Positions 1 through 8,316 of a DNA stretch of 46,575 nucleotides are shown here, piece after piece. The notes below the pieces were generated by a model. It had not been told where the DNA came from. It did not search any database and saw nothing but the letters and a program-made list of their open reading frames with translations. Every line of letters starts with the position of its first letter. The first letter of the stretch is position 1. The translations under genes and the position numbers were made by a program. Source of the stretch: Terriglobia bacterium (lineage in GTDB: Bacteria > Acidobacteriota > Terriglobia > Terriglobales > Acidobacteriaceae); NCBI GenBank assembly GCA_020072845.1, contig JAIQGF010000023.1, forward strand, positions 1 to 46,575, in the 5' to 3' direction.

Positions 1-36
1 TTCTGGCCTCAGGATCACCGTGACCCCAGCCCCGCA

Positions 37-111
37 GGGCCTGCCCTGAGCGAAGTCGAAGGGGGCGAACGCTAGTAGCCCAGAGCCTGCCCTGAGCGCA
101 GTCGAAGGGGC
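37..111. repeat. two copies of a short dispersed repeat
   Basis: Two near-identical copies of GCCTGCCCTGAGCG(A/C)AGTCGAAGGGG lie at about 39-65 and 85-110. A diverged relative (CCTGAGCGA...AGTCGAAGG with a small hairpin inserted) occurs at 15141-15189. No coding signal is seen. The repeat looks like a dispersed extragenic element; function unknown. Confidence 0.6.
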
Positions 112-145
112 GCCAGCCCTGGGAAGAATTCGATGACAGGCCCGA

Positions 146-323
146 GTCCCGTAGGTGTCTGTGTCATAGCTCGATTTCGCGCGTTGCAGTGGTCCAAAAG
201 CGAACCGAAACCAGCCGCGGTGCGGCGAAATTCGTTAGCCCAGCGCGGCAGCGCTGGGTAAAGTGGACCAAAAAGCGTGAGCGCCAGCGGCGCGGCACGG
301 CTATGACGCAGACACCGCAGGGA
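146..323. repeat. MITE-like element with inverted ends
   Basis: The left end (about 146-170, core GGTGTCTGTGTCATAGC) is the imperfect reverse complement of the right end (about 299-323, core GCTATGACGCAGACACC), giving about 20 matching positions out of 24. The roughly 130 bp inside contains smaller inverted pairs, such as CCAGCGCGGCAGCGCTGG near 240-257, and no convincing gene. The arrangement resembles a non-autonomous miniature element. No transposase or clear target duplication is visible. The rest of 1-498 holds only repeats. Confidence 0.45.
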
Positions 324-466
324 CGGCACGAAGAAGCTTCCGGCCTCGCAGGATGTCAACAGAGCCAATCCTCTCCAGTTTCCACCTGCACCAGCATGCT
401 CGTGAGTGTCGGCGAGCAGCAAGGGGTGACTTCCCCCTGGAAACTGGAAGGGAAGGCTGGAACCAG

Positions 467-501
467 AAAGCTGAAAGCTGATAGCTGAGAGCTGACAGCT
501 A
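467..501. repeat. period-7 array, unit GCTGANA
   Basis: GCTGA starts at 470, 477, 484 and 491 and GCT at 498, an exact 7-bp period with a variable sixth base. The last unit runs into the stop codon of dacB (complement of 499-501). The same unit recurs at 15026-15113 (inverted), 15403-15434 and 19184-19213. Confidence 0.85.
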
Positions 502-2091
502 CTTCGCTTCCTCGACCACCGCGTTCGCGATCTGGTCAATGGTCTGCAGCGCCACGCGGCTGCTCAGGTTGTGATTGTTGACCATGATGGAAAACGCAAT
601 CCGCCGGCCGCGCAGCGTGGTGGCGTAACCGGACAGAGCATTCACGTTCTTCAGCGAGCCGGTTTTGCCGTGGACGCGCCCCTGCGCCGGTGTCCCGCGG
701 AAGCGCTCCGTGAGCGAACCATCCACGCCCGCCACCGGCAGCGTATCGTCGAACTGCGCCGCCCACGGCTGGCGGCTGTCATAGAGCAGCAGCTTGACGA
801 TGGCGTGGGGCGTAACCAGGTTCTGCCGCGAAAGCCCCGAGCCATCGTAGAAGGCATACTCGTCGGAGCGAATGTCGGCTTGCGAGAGGAATCCGCGCAC
901 CACCTCCGACCCCGCTTCAATCGTGCCCGCCGCACCCTTCTCGCGGCCCAGCAGGCGGAGCATCAACTCGGCGTGCAGGTTCTGGCTGGCCTTGTTGATT
1001 ACCCGGATATCGGAGACCAGCGATTGCGACTGAAATTCGCCCAGCACCAGCCCGCCAATGGTTGGCCGCGTCGTCCGCGGAATATCGCCGCCGCCCGCGG
1101 AGGCCGTTGCCGTGACGCTGAACGTGGACAGGCTCGCCAGTTCCAGGTGCTTGGCGCGCGTCCGTCCGTACACCACAATTCCGCGCTGCTCCAGCATGCT
1201 GCGGAACAACTGGGCGGTGAAGTCGGCGGGGTCTTCGATGGCCAGCGACTCATGGAAGCCGGGATCGTCTACCGGGATGTTGCCCCAGAGCGTGAGCGTG
1301 TTGGAGCCCGGCTCGCGCCCGATGGTCACGCTGCGCGGCCCGGTGCCCGCCGGCGTGGTCATGATGCGGTTGTCGAAGTGGTAGTAGTCTGGAAAAGGCG
1401 TGACGTTCATGAACGCCTTGTCGCCGGAGTGGTCGCCCGGCATGACGCTCACCAGGATCAGATTGTCGTTGATGGTCAGCGCTGACACCGGCGCGCCCCA
1501 CTCGTAGCGCATGTCTTCCTGCGACCAGCCCTCGCCGTAGCGCTCGAAAGCAAAGTAGGAATCGTCGCCGACCACGTCGCCGTCAACAAACTTGACCCCG
1601 CGCTGCACCAGTTGATCGGCCAACTGCTCCAGCACGCGCGCCCGCGGCGAATTCCGCTCCGAGCGCAAGTTGTACGCCAGCGTGCCGCCGGTCAGGTTGG
1701 GATCTCCACGACCCACCACCACAACATCGCCGCTCAGCCGCCCGTACTTGTCCAGCGACCCGGTGGTCTCGATGGTGGTGCGGAACTTGTAGTCCGCCCC
1801 GATCAGCGCCAGCACCGCCGAGGTGGTGAACAGCTTGGTATTGGAAGCCGGCGTGAACAGCTTGTCGGCGTTCTGCGTGTAGAGCGTCTTACCGCTGGCG
1901 ACATCCACCACCTCGATGCCCCAGAAAGCGCGCGCCGCGTCCGGGTGCGAAAGGATCTTTTCGATGCGGTCGGCGAGCGCGGTTGACTCGCGCGCCGGTT
2001 TCTTGTCCTTGGGTTTTGGCGCTGCAACCGCGAATTGCACTAGCAGAAAAAGAATGCAAATGCGGGCGACGGCGTGGCGGGCTCGGAACAT
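499..2091 (-). CDS. dacB: D-alanyl-D-alanine carboxypeptidase/endopeptidase (PBP4, peptidase S13)
   Basis: A periplasmic penicillin-binding protein of the PBP4 class, which trims D-Ala from or cleaves peptide cross-links in peptidoglycan. The 530-residue product starts with a hydrophobic signal peptide (about residues 8-24, ending AVAA). The serine-hydrolase motifs are all present and correctly ordered: SNTK (S83-K86, catalytic serine and lysine), the YDGSGLSRQN block at 415-424 and HGKTGS with KTG at 476-478. The long insert between the first and second motif is typical of S13 enzymes. It stands alone, divergent from folP. The gap to folP (2092-2285) contains a period-7 array and no gene. 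Family assignment is firm; the physiological role is inferred. Confidence 0.95.
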   Translation of the reverse strand: MFRARHAVARICILFLLVQFAVAAPKPKDKKPARESTALADRIEKILSHPDAARAFWGIEVVDVASGKTLYTQNADKLFTPASNTKLFTTSAVLALIGADYKFRTTIETTGSLDKYGRLSGDVVVVGRGDPNLTGGTLAYNLRSERNSPRARVLEQLADQLVQRGVKFVDGDVVGDDSYFAFERYGEGWSQEDMRYEWGAPVSALTINDNLILVSVMPGDHSGDKAFMNVTPFPDYYHFDNRIMTTPAGTGPRSVTIGREPGSNTLTLWGNIPVDDPGFHESLAIEDPADFTAQLFRSMLEQRGIVVYGRTRAKHLELASLSTFSVTATASAGGGDIPRTTRPTIGGLVLGEFQSQSLVSDIRVINKASQNLHAELMLRLLGREKGAAGTIEAGSEVVRGFLSQADIRSDEYAFYDGSGLSRQNLVTPHAIVKLLLYDSRQPWAAQFDDTLPVAGVDGSLTERFRGTPAQGRVHGKTGSLKNVNALSGYATTLRGRRIAFSIMVNNHNLSSRVALQTIDQIANAVVEEAK

Positions 2092-2203
2092 GGAAGTAGC
2101 AAGTCGAGTGTAGCACTTTTGCGGAGGCGCTCAAGACCGAGAAACACCGGCGTTAAGCTTTAGGCTCTAGGGTGACAATCTGCGCCGGCCGTGCTGCGTA
2201 ACG

Positions 2204-2236
2204 CCTAAGACCTATCGCCTAAAACCTAAAACCTCC
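2204..2236. repeat. period-7 array, unit CCTAANA
   Basis: Units start at 2204, 2211, 2218 and 2225, with a partial unit at 2232. An opposing TTAGGCTCTAGG stretch lies at 2159-2171. The array sits in the divergent dacB-folP gap, about 50 bp before the folP start. Confidence 0.75.
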
Positions 2237-2285
2237 TTAAGCCTTGCGCCCCGTGGCCTTGACCCTGTTTAATCAGCGGCACACC

Positions 2286-3179
2286 ATGCGCCCGCGTTTC
2301 ACATGGAATCTCGGCTCTCGCGTCCTGCCGCTCGGCGGACGCACGCTCATCATGGGCGTGCTCAACGTCACGCCCGATTCTTTTTCCGACGGCGGGCGCT
2401 ACTTCGATACCATTGCCGCCGTCGAGCACGGTCTGCGCCTGCTCGACCACGGCGCCGACATCGTGGATGTGGGCGGCGAATCCACCCGCCCCGGCGCCAC
2501 CACCGCCGGCGCCAACCCGGAATTCGTCGCCGAAGAAGAAGAACTGCGCCGCGTGTTGCCCGTGGTGCGTGAGCTGAAGCGCCGCCGGCCCGGCGCGGTG
2601 GTTTCCATTGATACCTATAAGTCGGGAGTGGCGCGCGCGGTGGTGCAGGCGGGCGCCGAGATCGTGAACGATGTCAGCGGCTTTCTCTGGGACCCTGCGA
2701 TGCCAGCGACCTTGGCCGAACTGGGCTGCGGCGCGGTGCTCATGCACACCCGCGGCCGGCCCGACGAGTGGCGCACGCTGCCGGCGGTGGACGACATGGT
2801 CGCGCTGGTCTGCGACGAGCTGCGCCGATCGAGCGAACGCGCCCTGAGCGCCGGCGTCGCGCGGGACCGGCTGGTGCTCGACCCAGGCTTTGGCTTCGGC
2901 AAGCGCTTCGAAGAAAATTATCCGCTGCTCGCCCGCTTCCAGGAGTTTGCCGCGCTCGGGTTTCCGCTGCTGGCGGGCCCGTCGCGAAAATCGTTTATCG
3001 GCCGGGCGACCTCGCGCGCGGGAAGCACCACGCCGGCCGGCGAGCGCCTGGTCGGAAGCCTGGCCGCGGCGGTGATTTGCATCATGAAAGGCGCGCACAT
3101 CGTTCGCGTGCACGATGTGAAGGAAACGGTGGAGGCGGCGGCGATGGCCGATGCGGTATTGAATTACCAAGCCCGATAG
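2286..3179 (+). CDS. folP: dihydropteroate synthase
   Basis: Condenses 6-hydroxymethyl-dihydropterin pyrophosphate with p-aminobenzoate in folate synthesis (cytoplasm). All family blocks are visible: MGVLNVTPDSFSDGG, GGESTRPGA, SIDTYKSG, VNDVSG, LMHTRGRP, DPGFGFGK, LAGPSRKSFIG and a C-terminal VRVHDV. The ATG at 2286 gives 297 residues, the usual length; an in-frame TTG at 2244 would add 14 residues without family support. No other folate gene is adjacent. The stop codon begins a period-7 array. The identification is secure. Confidence 0.95.
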   Translation: MRPRFTWNLGSRVLPLGGRTLIMGVLNVTPDSFSDGGRYFDTIAAVEHGLRLLDHGADIVDVGGESTRPGATTAGANPEFVAEEEELRRVLPVVRELKRRRPGAVVSIDTYKSGVARAVVQAGAEIVNDVSGFLWDPAMPATLAELGCGAVLMHTRGRPDEWRTLPAVDDMVALVCDELRRSSERALSAGVARDRLVLDPGFGFGKRFEENYPLLARFQEFAALGFPLLAGPSRKSFIGRATSRAGSTTPAGERLVGSLAAAVICIMKGAHIVRVHDVKETVEAAAMADAVLNYQAR

Positions 3180-3264
3180 ACGGTAGTTGGTATTTGGTAG
3201 CTCGGGGCTGGTACTCAGGGTGGGGAGCATTTACTCGGCACATACGAGCTACCAGCTACGAGCC
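3177..3264. repeat. period-7 arrays in inverted arrangement after folP
   Basis: TAGNNGG-type units start at 3177 (the folP stop codon itself), 3184, 3191 and 3198. The opposing set ACGAGCT/ACCAGCT/ACGAGCC lies at 3244-3264 and is roughly the reverse complement, so the gap could fold on itself. No gene is in this gap. Confidence 0.7.
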
Positions 3265-3292
3265 ACCATCGGCCATTCTGTGTTGTTGCTGA

Positions 3293-3742
3293 TCAGAAGA
3301 GTTTCTTCGAATCCAGCAAAATCGTCACCGGCCCGTCATTCACCAGTTCGACTTCCATCATCTCCTGAAATTTTCCGGTCTCGCAGCGCAGCCCGGCGGC
3401 GCGAATTTTGCCGACGAAATATTCATAGAGGCGCGCGGCCTGCTCCGGCCGCGCGGCGGCATCGAACGACGGACGTTTGCCGCGGCGCACATCGCCATAC
3501 AACGTGAACTGGGAAACGGCGAGCACCGCGCCGCCGGCATCCGCGACGGCGCGATTCATCTTTCCATCAGCGTCCTCGAAGATGCGCAGTCCGGCAATCT
3601 TGTCCGCCAGGTAGTCGGCGTCGGCTTCGGTGTCGTCCTGCGCCACCGCGAGCAGCACCAGCAGGCCATGCCCGATTTCGCCGACAAGCTCGCCGCCGAC
3701 CTTCACCGACGCCCGGCTCACGCGCTGCACCACCGCTCGCAT
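3293..3742 (-). CDS. dtd: D-aminoacyl-tRNA deacylase
   Basis: Removes D-amino acids mischarged on tRNA, a translation quality-control hydrolase. At 149 residues it has the standard length. It shows the N-terminal [13 protein letters not shown] strand, the SQFTLYGD catalytic block and the C-terminal NDGPVT loop carrying the Gly-cisPro motif used for chiral proofreading. It is monocistronic and convergent with folP. The assignment is firm. Confidence 0.95.
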   Translation of the reverse strand: MRAVVQRVSRASVKVGGELVGEIGHGLLVLLAVAQDDTEADADYLADKIAGLRIFEDADGKMNRAVADAGGAVLAVSQFTLYGDVRRGKRPSFDAAARPEQAARLYEYFVGKIRAAGLRCETGKFQEMMEVELVNDGPVTILLDSKKLF

Positions 3743-3770
3743 GGCTTCAACCTACCACGGAGATCGGCCA

Positions 3771-3920
3771 CCACGGAGACACGGAGGAAAATAGAATTGG
3801 TAATTTCGTAAATTTGTAATTTGGTAATTTAGGCGGAAGGTGCCGCGACCCCGTCTTTCAAATTACTAAATTACGAAATTACCCAATTACCAAATCCCCT
3901 CCGTGTCTCCGTGCCTCCGT
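3771..3920. repeat. large palindromic repeat with period-8 arrays
   Basis: The outer arms CCACGGAGACACGGAGG (3771-3787) and CCTCCGTGTCTCCGTG (3898-3913) are reverse complements. Inside, GTAATT-type octamers (3799-3830) oppose ATTAC octamers starting at 3862, 3870, 3878 and 3886. The whole could form a long cruciform or RNA hairpin in the divergent gap between dtd and the first amidohydrolase. No gene is present. Confidence 0.8.
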
Positions 3921-3998
3921 GGTGCACTCGCTCATTGACCTACTCGGAACCCGCAGCCTAGAATCGCCGCTTCGTCCATATCACCGTGGAGTCTGCCG

Positions 3999-5384
3999 AT
4001 GTTGCATCGTGTCCCGACTTTTCTGTTCGCGATCGTGCTGCTGGCCTCGGCCGCGCTGGCGCAATCATCGCCCGCACCAGCGCCGCCTCGCCCGGGGCCC
4101 CCGGCACGCGCCGCGCGTGCTGGGGTGGTCGATCTGGTGATCGAGAACGCCACCCTGCTGACCGCCACCCACGGCCGCATTCCGCACGGCAGCGTGGTGG
4201 TGCACGCCGGCAAGATCGCGGCGTTCGGCGCTAACGTCGCCGCTCCCGCCGGCGCCATGGTGATCGATGCCGGCGGGAAGTACGTCACGCCCGGGCTGAT
4301 TGATGCGCACTCGCACATGGCGCTCGATGACGATGTCAACGAGGCCACCAGCCCCATCGTCCCGCAGATGATGATGGTCGACGCTTTTCAGTACGCCAGC
4401 AAGGACATCTACCGCGCCCTTGCCGGTGGCGTCACCTCCGCCATGCTGCTGCACGGTTCGGCCGACATGATCGGCGGCCAGGCCGTCATCATGAAGACCA
4501 AGTACGGGCTCGAGCGCGACCAGTTGCTCTTCCCCAACGCTCCCCGTTCCATCAAGTTTGCCAGCGGCGAAAATCCCAAGCGTGTCTTCGGCCAGCGCCA
4601 GCAACTGCCCTCCACCCGCATGGGCAACTTCGCCGTGCAGCGCCAGGCCCTGGTTGACGCCCAGGATTACATGCGCCAGTGGGACGAATACGAGGCCAAA
4701 AAGCAGAAGGGCGACAAGGACGCGAAGCCGCCCAAGCGCGACCTCAAGCTCGACGCGCTGGTGGACGTGCTCAAGGGCAAGCTCTACGTCCAGATCCACT
4801 GCTATCGCGCCGACGAGTTCCTCACCGAGATGGCGATGGCGAAAGAGTTCGGCTACAAGCTGCGCGCCTTTCACCACGCGCTCGAGGCCTATAAAGTCGC
4901 CGACAAGATTGCGGCCAACAATGTCGGCGTCGCCACCTGGGCTGATTGGTGGGGCTTTAAGGAAGAAGCCTGGGACGCGACGCCATGGAACGCCGTCCTG
5001 CTGATGCGCAAGGGCGTGCGCGTCGCCATCAAGAGCGACTCCGAGGACCAGATCCGCCGCCTGAATGTGGAGGCCGCCAAGACCATGCGCTACGGCGGCG
5101 CCACCGAGGATGAAGCGATGAAGATGATCACGCTCAACCCGGCGTGGATCATTGGCGTCGACGACCGCGTCGGTTCGATCGACGTCGGCAAGGACGCCGA
5201 CCTCGTCATCTGGAACGGCTACCCGCTGTCCAGCTACGGCGTGCCCGAAAAAGTCTTCATTGACGGCGAGCTGTTTTTCGACCGAACGCTTGCCGGATAT
5301 GGGCTGACGCACTTCGCCGGCACGCCCGAGAGCCTGCCTTCCCCACCAAGTTCCGGCGCCGAGCCGGAAGCGGAGGTGCGCTAA
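3999..5384 (+). CDS. secreted amidohydrolase (imidazolonepropionase-like)
   Basis: A metal-dependent TIM-barrel hydrolase of the amidohydrolase superfamily, 461 residues, with a signal peptide (about residues 1-22, LLASAALA). The metal-site residues look intact: PGLIDAHSH supplies the HxH pair after strand 1, VQIHCYRADEF and LRAFHHALEAY supply later histidines, and AIKSDSED supplies the final aspartate. The small beta-sandwich is formed by the first about 80 residues and the C-terminal DADLVIWNGYPL region. The substrate cannot be told; relatives act on cyclic amides or peptide-like compounds. Its stop overlaps the next gene's ATG by one base, so the two are translationally coupled. Confidence 0.88.
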   Translation: MLHRVPTFLFAIVLLASAALAQSSPAPAPPRPGPPARAARAGVVDLVIENATLLTATHGRIPHGSVVVHAGKIAAFGANVAAPAGAMVIDAGGKYVTPGLIDAHSHMALDDDVNEATSPIVPQMMMVDAFQYASKDIYRALAGGVTSAMLLHGSADMIGGQAVIMKTKYGLERDQLLFPNAPRSIKFASGENPKRVFGQRQQLPSTRMGNFAVQRQALVDAQDYMRQWDEYEAKKQKGDKDAKPPKRDLKLDALVDVLKGKLYVQIHCYRADEFLTEMAMAKEFGYKLRAFHHALEAYKVADKIAANNVGVATWADWWGFKEEAWDATPWNAVLLMRKGVRVAIKSDSEDQIRRLNVEAAKTMRYGGATEDEAMKMITLNPAWIIGVDDRVGSIDVGKDADLVIWNGYPLSSYGVPEKVFIDGELFFDRTLAGYGLTHFAGTPESLPSPPSSGAEPEAEVR

Positions 5385-6700
5385 TGAAAAATCCTTGGCG
5401 TATCTTTGCGTCCTTTGCGGTTGTGCTTTTCTTCGCCGCCAGTGCTTTTGCCCAGCAACCCTCACGCGCGCAGGAAACGCGAGCCACGGCAATCAAGGGC
5501 GGGAAGCTGCTGACCATCACCCATGGAACGATTGAAAACGGGGTGATCGTCATTGAGAACGGGAAAATCACCGCGGTCGGTCCTTCGGCCTCGACGCCAA
5601 TTCCCGCCAACGCGCGCGTCGTTGACGCCACCGGGATGACTGTCTATCCCGGCCTGATCGATTCGGAATCGCATCTCGGCCTCACCGAAATTTCTGCCGT
5701 CCCCTCCACCAACGACCTGGTCGAGACCAGCGACGAGATCATGCCGCACATGCACGTCGCCGACGCCTTCCATGCCGAGAGCGAGCTGATCCCGACCGCG
5801 CGCGTCAATGGCATCACCAACGCCATCGTCGCGCCCGCCTCGCAGGACACCCTGCCCGGCCAGGACTCGTTCATCCAGCTCGCCGGGCCGTCCGCCGACG
5901 AGATGCTGGTGGTGCGCGACATCGCCATGCCGCTCAACTTCAGTGGCGCGCAGCGCCGCAAGATGGATTGGCAGACCGGACGCGGCACCTATCCGACCAC
6001 CCGCATGGGCATGGCCGCACAACTTCGCCAGGCATTTCTCGACGCGCTCGACTACCAGCAGAAGGTTGCCGATTCCGAGAAACGCAAGGGCGAAAAGGGC
6101 GTGCCACCGGTGAAGCGCGACCTGAAGCTGGAGGCGCTGCTTCCCTACCTGGATGGCAAGAAACCGGTGGTGCTGGCCGCCAGCGAGGCCAGCGATCTGG
6201 AAACCGCCGTCAAACTCGCCAACGAATTTCACCTGAAATTCATTCTCAACCACGTCACCCACTCGCGGCCGGTGCTGGACTACATCGCGCGGCTGAAGGC
6301 GCCCGTCATCGTGGGGCCAATCTACGACTTCCCCAAGGACAACGAGCGCTACGACGCGGTGTACAGCCTGCCCGGCGAGCTGGTGAAACGCGGCGTGAAG
6401 ATCGCATTCGCTTCCTATGACTCGCACCAGGTGCGCAACCTGCCCTACGCGGCGGGATACGCGGTCGCCTACGGGCTGCCCTACGACGAGGCGATGAAGG
6501 CGTTGACCATCAACGCCGCTGAAATCTGGGGGCTGGCCGACAAGCTGGGGTCGCTCGACGCCGGCAAGATCGCCAACGTGGTGGTGGCCAACGGCGACCC
6601 GCTGGATGTGAAGACCGACGTCAAGCACGTCTTCATCAATGGCCGGGAAATTCCCCTCTGGGACCGCCAGATGGAGCTGCGCGACCAGTATTCAAAATAG
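5384..6700 (+). CDS. second amidohydrolase, metal ligands degraded
   Basis: A paralogue of the preceding enzyme, 438 residues, with its own signal peptide (about residues 1-25, FFAASAFA) and the same overall layout. The strand-1 HxH pair reads SESH here (VYPGLIDSESHLGL), so the first metal histidine is replaced. The next metal histidine region reads VVLAASEASDL in place of VQIHCYRADEF. The later NHVTH and the final aspartate (ASYDSHQ) remain. It may bind one metal, act as a non-catalytic partner of the upstream enzyme, or use other ligands. It is coupled through a TAATG overlap. Fold assignment is confident; activity is uncertain. Confidence 0.85.
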   Translation: MKNPWRIFASFAVVLFFAASAFAQQPSRAQETRATAIKGGKLLTITHGTIENGVIVIENGKITAVGPSASTPIPANARVVDATGMTVYPGLIDSESHLGLTEISAVPSTNDLVETSDEIMPHMHVADAFHAESELIPTARVNGITNAIVAPASQDTLPGQDSFIQLAGPSADEMLVVRDIAMPLNFSGAQRRKMDWQTGRGTYPTTRMGMAAQLRQAFLDALDYQQKVADSEKRKGEKGVPPVKRDLKLEALLPYLDGKKPVVLAASEASDLETAVKLANEFHLKFILNHVTHSRPVLDYIARLKAPVIVGPIYDFPKDNERYDAVYSLPGELVKRGVKIAFASYDSHQVRNLPYAAGYAVAYGLPYDEAMKALTINAAEIWGLADKLGSLDAGKIANVVVANGDPLDVKTDVKHVFINGREIPLWDRQMELRDQYSK

Positions 6701-6711
6701 TTTCAGGTTCA

Positions 6712-6821
6712 GGTTGTCGGTTCTCGGTTGTCGGTTGTCAGTTTTCCTTCTGGGCGCGCGCAGCGATTCACCACAGCCGAGGACTGGTTACCGAAAACCG
6801 ACAACCGAAAACCGATAACTC
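6712..6821. repeat. inverted pair of period-7 arrays (GGTTNTC / ACCGANA)
   Basis: GGTTNTC units start at 6712, 6719, 6726 and 6733. The reverse-complement set ACCGANA starts at 6791, 6798, 6805 and 6812. The first array begins about 11 bp after the amidohydrolase stop. The intervening 6747-6790 and the stretch to 6925 show no gene. Confidence 0.85.
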
Positions 6822-6925
6822 CCGGTGCGCAACAAAGGTAACGCCCCGAGTACTTAACACTGCTTACGTCCACTCGCAATCCGCAGTAACATCGGATGCT
6901 GAGTTCCTAAACAACAGGGGATCCG

Positions 6926-7750
6926 ATGAAGCGGTGGATTGCCGCAGCTCTCTTTCTCTTTTTCGCGACCGTGGCCGTGGCTGCCGACCAGAAGCTGATC
7001 GCGCTCACCTTCGACGACGGCCCGCGCCCTTACATTCTTTACGGCTACGCGCAGCCGGGGCAGGCACCCACGCCGGGGCTGCTCGACCTGCTCGACCGCG
7101 AGCACGTGAAGGCTACGTTCTTCGTCATGGGGTGGCGGCTCACGCCCGGCAGCTATGGCGATCGCCGTGAATTCAAGACCGACAAGACCTGTCTCGACGC
7201 GGCGCGCGACCTGTTCCGCCGCGGGCACGAAATCGAGGACCACACCTTCAGCCATGTGCAGTTCAAGCTGTTCGAAAAACAGCACGGCGCAGGCAGCGCG
7301 GTCGGCGACGTGGATCGCGCCTCGGAGTTGATCAAGGGCGTCACCGGACATCGCGCCGAATTTGTGCGCCCGCCCGACTGGATTACCTGGGACGCGCTCA
7401 ACCGCCAACTGGAAAGCCGGGGCTATCGCGTGCTCACCATTTCGTCGGAAAATCCGCTGCCCATGCGCGACGTGAACAGCGCCGATTATCTCTGCGCCGG
7501 CGCGCACCCGGTGAAGTGCCCCAAGCCTTCCCTGAACGCCTTCGTGCTGCAGCAAATCGAGCAGCGCGAGAAAAAAGGCGTGACCACGCACATCCTCGCC
7601 TTCCACGAGCTGTCAACCACGGTGATCGCGCTGCAGACCCTGATACCGGAACTGAAGTCGCGTGGATATCGCTTGGTGACCATGCAGGAGTACGTGCGGC
7701 TGGTGGGAGCGCCGGTAAAGCGCGCCGGAATAAACAAGGGGAACGGTTAG
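6926..7750 (+). CDS. polysaccharide deacetylase (NodB/CE4 family), exported
   Basis: Likely removes N- or O-acetyl groups from an extracytoplasmic glycan. The 274-residue product has a signal peptide (about residues 1-20, ending AVAA) and CE4 motifs in order: TFDDGP with the catalytic and metal aspartates, HTFSH for the two metal histidines, FVRPPDW as the arginine-containing motif and a late AFHEL motif. A good ribosome site (AGGGGATCCG) precedes the ATG. It is monocistronic between unrelated genes. The exact glycan is unknown. Confidence 0.88.
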   Translation: MKRWIAAALFLFFATVAVAADQKLIALTFDDGPRPYILYGYAQPGQAPTPGLLDLLDREHVKATFFVMGWRLTPGSYGDRREFKTDKTCLDAARDLFRRGHEIEDHTFSHVQFKLFEKQHGAGSAVGDVDRASELIKGVTGHRAEFVRPPDWITWDALNRQLESRGYRVLTISSENPLPMRDVNSADYLCAGAHPVKCPKPSLNAFVLQQIEQREKKGVTTHILAFHELSTTVIALQTLIPELKSRGYRLVTMQEYVRLVGAPVKRAGINKGNG

Positions 7751-7780
7751 CGGCGGAACAATCTGGACCCGAGCGAGACG

Positions 7781-8272
7781 CTACCAGGTTAGCCCGCCGG
7801 AAGGCGGCGGCCAAGCACCAAGCATGCGTCTCAGGATCACAACCTGCCCGGCGTGGTAGCTGTTGTGCGATGCGATGGCATGCAGCATTTCGAGCCGCGT
7901 TTTTCTTCCCGGCTTCGCCAATAGATCGGGCTCGCCGATGCGGCGATTCAGTTCCTTAAGGCCGGCACGAAAACGTCGCACAGTCCGCTCCCAATCTTTC
8001 GCATTTGCCGGCCCCGCCTCGGTGGGCCAACCGGCGGAAGCATGTCGGGCAACAGCAGGGTTCTGGCCGTCAAGCCACTTCACTACCCAATCCTGCCAGT
8101 AACTCATGTGGCGCAACAACTGGAAAACCGAGTGTGCGGCCCTCTCCGGCCTGGCCGCAGCGAGTTTCCAGTCTAATCCCGCAAACGCGCTCGCTATCTC
8201 AACGTGCGCTCCCTTTCCCGATAGCGCGTTGCGTATGGTCCTAAGGAGGATCGTCCGGTCGGCAGTTTGCAC
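7781..8272 (-). CDS. DinB-like metal-binding protein
   Basis: A 163-residue four-helix-bundle protein of the DinB/YfiT type, a family that includes thiol transferases and many proteins of unknown role. The three expected metal histidines are visible: one in LLRHMSYW and two in AIASHNSYHAGQ. The start is a GTG (complement of 8270-8272). It lies 44 bp downstream of fabD on the same strand and could be co-transcribed with the lipid operon, though nothing ties the functions together. Confidence 0.8.
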   Translation of the reverse strand: MQTADRTILLRTIRNALSGKGAHVEIASAFAGLDWKLAAARPERAAHSVFQLLRHMSYWQDWVVKWLDGQNPAVARHASAGWPTEAGPANAKDWERTVRRFRAGLKELNRRIGEPDLLAKPGRKTRLEMLHAIASHNSYHAGQVVILRRMLGAWPPPSGGLTW

Positions 8273-8316
8273 GGGTCTTCCCTCCGCGGGGTGGCTCTGC
8301 CACAGATTGTGCGAGG

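Noticed and set aside
72-539. 155-residue minus-strand frame at the left edge
   Set aside because: It crosses dispersed repeats and a MITE-like element, has no domain and overlaps the dacB 3' end.
4065-5492. 475-residue antisense open frame across the first amidohydrolase
   Set aside because: It lies opposite a gene with clear family motifs; its His/Val/Gly-rich composition is the expected product of reading GC-rich coding DNA backwards.
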